Of a stretch of DNA of 64,000 nucleotides, positions 63,273 to 64,000 are shown piece after piece. Every line of letters begins with the position of its first letter. Position 1 is the stretch's first letter. The position numbers were made by a program, and so were the translations under genes. Under the pieces are notes generated by a model. That model had not been told where the DNA came from, ran no database searches, and saw nothing but the letters and a program-made list of their open reading frames with translations. The stretch covers positions 264,384-328,383 of the forward strand of contig NZ_JAFLRF010000001.1 in the NCBI RefSeq assembly GCF_017315705.1. The letters run 5' to 3'. This DNA comes from Trinickia mobilis. GTDB taxonomy: Bacteria > Pseudomonadota > Gammaproteobacteria > Burkholderiales > Burkholderiaceae.

Positions 63273-64000
63273 TCAGATCGCCTTCATGGCTTGGCGCTCG
63301 GCCTGCGTGAGCTGCGGGCCGTCCAGGGTGACCTTCGAGTGGTCGGTCTTGAACTTGGCGATGATGGGCCGCAGTTCCTCCTTCACGTGCTTCTCGCTGT
63401 AGCCGTTGAACAGCGTGCCGATCAGGCCGCGGCGCAGGTCGCTGCTGCCCATGAACCAGTCGGCAATCGGGAACGACAGGTTCATGTTGTACTTCATCAT
63501 GATCCCCATGTTGTGATGGGCCGTGTGATGGCGACGAATCGTGTTGACGAACGGCATGTTGCGCACGAACCAGTTCTCGTGGCAGTGACAGCAGTAGTGG
63601 AACGACTCGTAGATCAGATACTGGCCCACCATCGTCATGAACACGATGAGACCCGCGTTCAGATCGATGACCTTGTAGGCGATGGAGCCCAGGATCGTGC
63701 CGCCGATGCCCAGCGTGACCAGCACGCGCCACGGGAAGAAGACGATACGGAACTCCCTCGTCGTGTCGATGGTGGGCTGGGCGTCCGTGAAGTACTGATG
63801 GTGCTCGCGGGTGTGGCGTTCATAAATCTGGCGCAGGCCGAACACATTGATGCGGCGGTGCATGACGAAACGGTGCATGCCCCATTCGACGAAGTTGCCT
63901 GCCAGAAATACCGGAATCATCAGGAGCCATTCCCAGCGCGCAAGCTGCAGGTGCTCGACGCAGAACCAGATCGCTCCGATGCCCGCGGCGTACAGCACGA
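63273..64000 (-). CDS. Sterol desaturase/fatty-acid hydroxylase family protein (partial)
   Basis: This integral-membrane di-iron family is recognised by its histidine clusters: GMHRFVMHRR, HTREHHQYF, YESFHYCCHCHENW and RRHHTAHHNMG. Hydrophobic segments lie between them (LLMIPVFLAGNF, AGLIVFMTMVGQYLIYE). The 5' end is outside the window; the left copy suggests that about 25 residues are missing. The gene ends with LTQAERQAMKAI and a strong terminator. It probably hydroxylates or desaturates a lipid. Confidence 0.9.
   Translation of the reverse strand, partial: VLYAAGIGAIWFCVEHLQLARWEWLLMIPVFLAGNFVEWGMHRFVMHRRINVFGLRQIYERHTREHHQYFTDAQPTIDTTREFRIVFFPWRVLVTLGIGGTILGSIAYKVIDLNAGLIVFMTMVGQYLIYESFHYCCHCHENWFVRNMPFVNTIRRHHTAHHNMGIMMKYNMNLSFPIADWFMGSSDLRRGLIGTLFNGYSEKHVKEELRPIIAKFKTDHSKVTLDGPQLTQAERQAMKAI

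Larger units (their letters stand above)
63226..64000 (-). repeat. Inverted repeat, right arm (continues beyond the window)
   Basis: Near-identical to 59327-59862 on the opposite strand, but without the ~239-bp deletion. The right edge is cut by the window end, so the total length is unknown. Confidence 0.88.

Overview
The window looks like a chromosomal or megaplasmid accessory region of a Burkholderiaceae bacterium (Burkholderia / Paraburkholderia / Caballeronia type). The evidence is high GC, Burkholderia-style trimeric porins, a DUF4148 secreted protein, many LysR regulators, a short-Q-loop cytochrome bd (CIO) operon and stacked aromatic-catabolism clusters. No rRNA, tRNA, CRISPR array, transposase or plasmid origin was recognised.

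Region 1 (0-10 kb) is a two-component phenol-monooxygenase module of the HadA/TftD (chlorophenol/nitrophenol) kind: flavin reductase, monooxygenase, LysR regulator, a stand-alone FAD-synthetase-like gene, hydroxyquinol 1,2-dioxygenase, a nitroreductase and a porin. It is heavily rearranged. A maleylacetate reductase survives only as its C-terminal end, a Dabb-domain gene only as its first codons, and a second diverged copy of the LysR/flavin-reductase intergenic region remains as a relic. An SDR gene that lacks its catalytic Ser and Tyr and a periplasmic-binding-like protein without a signal peptide are inserted between diverged direct repeats.

Region 2 (11.5-21.8 kb) is a complete 3-hydroxyanthranilate meta-cleavage pathway (nba type): NbaC dioxygenase, NbaD decarboxylase, NbaE dehydrogenase, NbaF deaminase, a 4-oxalocrotonate-type tautomerase, NbaG decarboxylase, NbaH hydratase, NbaI aldolase, NbaJ acetaldehyde dehydrogenase and a LysR regulator. 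The last gene of the long operon is a DUF4863 (hydroxylaminobenzoate lyase/mutase) protein, which suggests entry from 2-nitrobenzoate as well as from tryptophan. Two leftward operons (F-C-R and E-H-J-I-G-D-DUF4863) share a similar upstream module at the same distance from their start codons.

Region 3 (22-32 kb) is ordinary: the cioAB operon with a small third subunit, a DUF1007 protein, DsbA-like, peroxiredoxin-like, SDR, GST, ChaC and LysR genes, and a DUF4148 protein.

Region 4 (32.5-44.6 kb) is a co-directional cluster with no pathway I can name: haloalkane-dehalogenase-like hydrolase, fused GlcD/GlpC-type oxidoreductase, DapA-family lyase, MFS transporter, FAD monooxygenase, LVIVD-repeat protein, Gfo/Idh/MocA oxidoreductase and porin, followed by a convergent LysR gene. 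It is the best candidate for an undescribed catabolic system.

Region 5 (44.8-64 kb) holds redox and SDR genes, a long GST, a TetR gene surrounded by copies of a 39-bp operator-like sequence, broken alcohol dehydrogenase and FAD monooxygenase genes, 3-hydroxybutyrate dehydrogenase and glcDEF. It ends in a 3.4-kb segment (GntR, broken LysR, MFS) bounded by nearly identical inverted copies of a sterol-desaturase-family gene. One copy is internally deleted; the other runs off the window.
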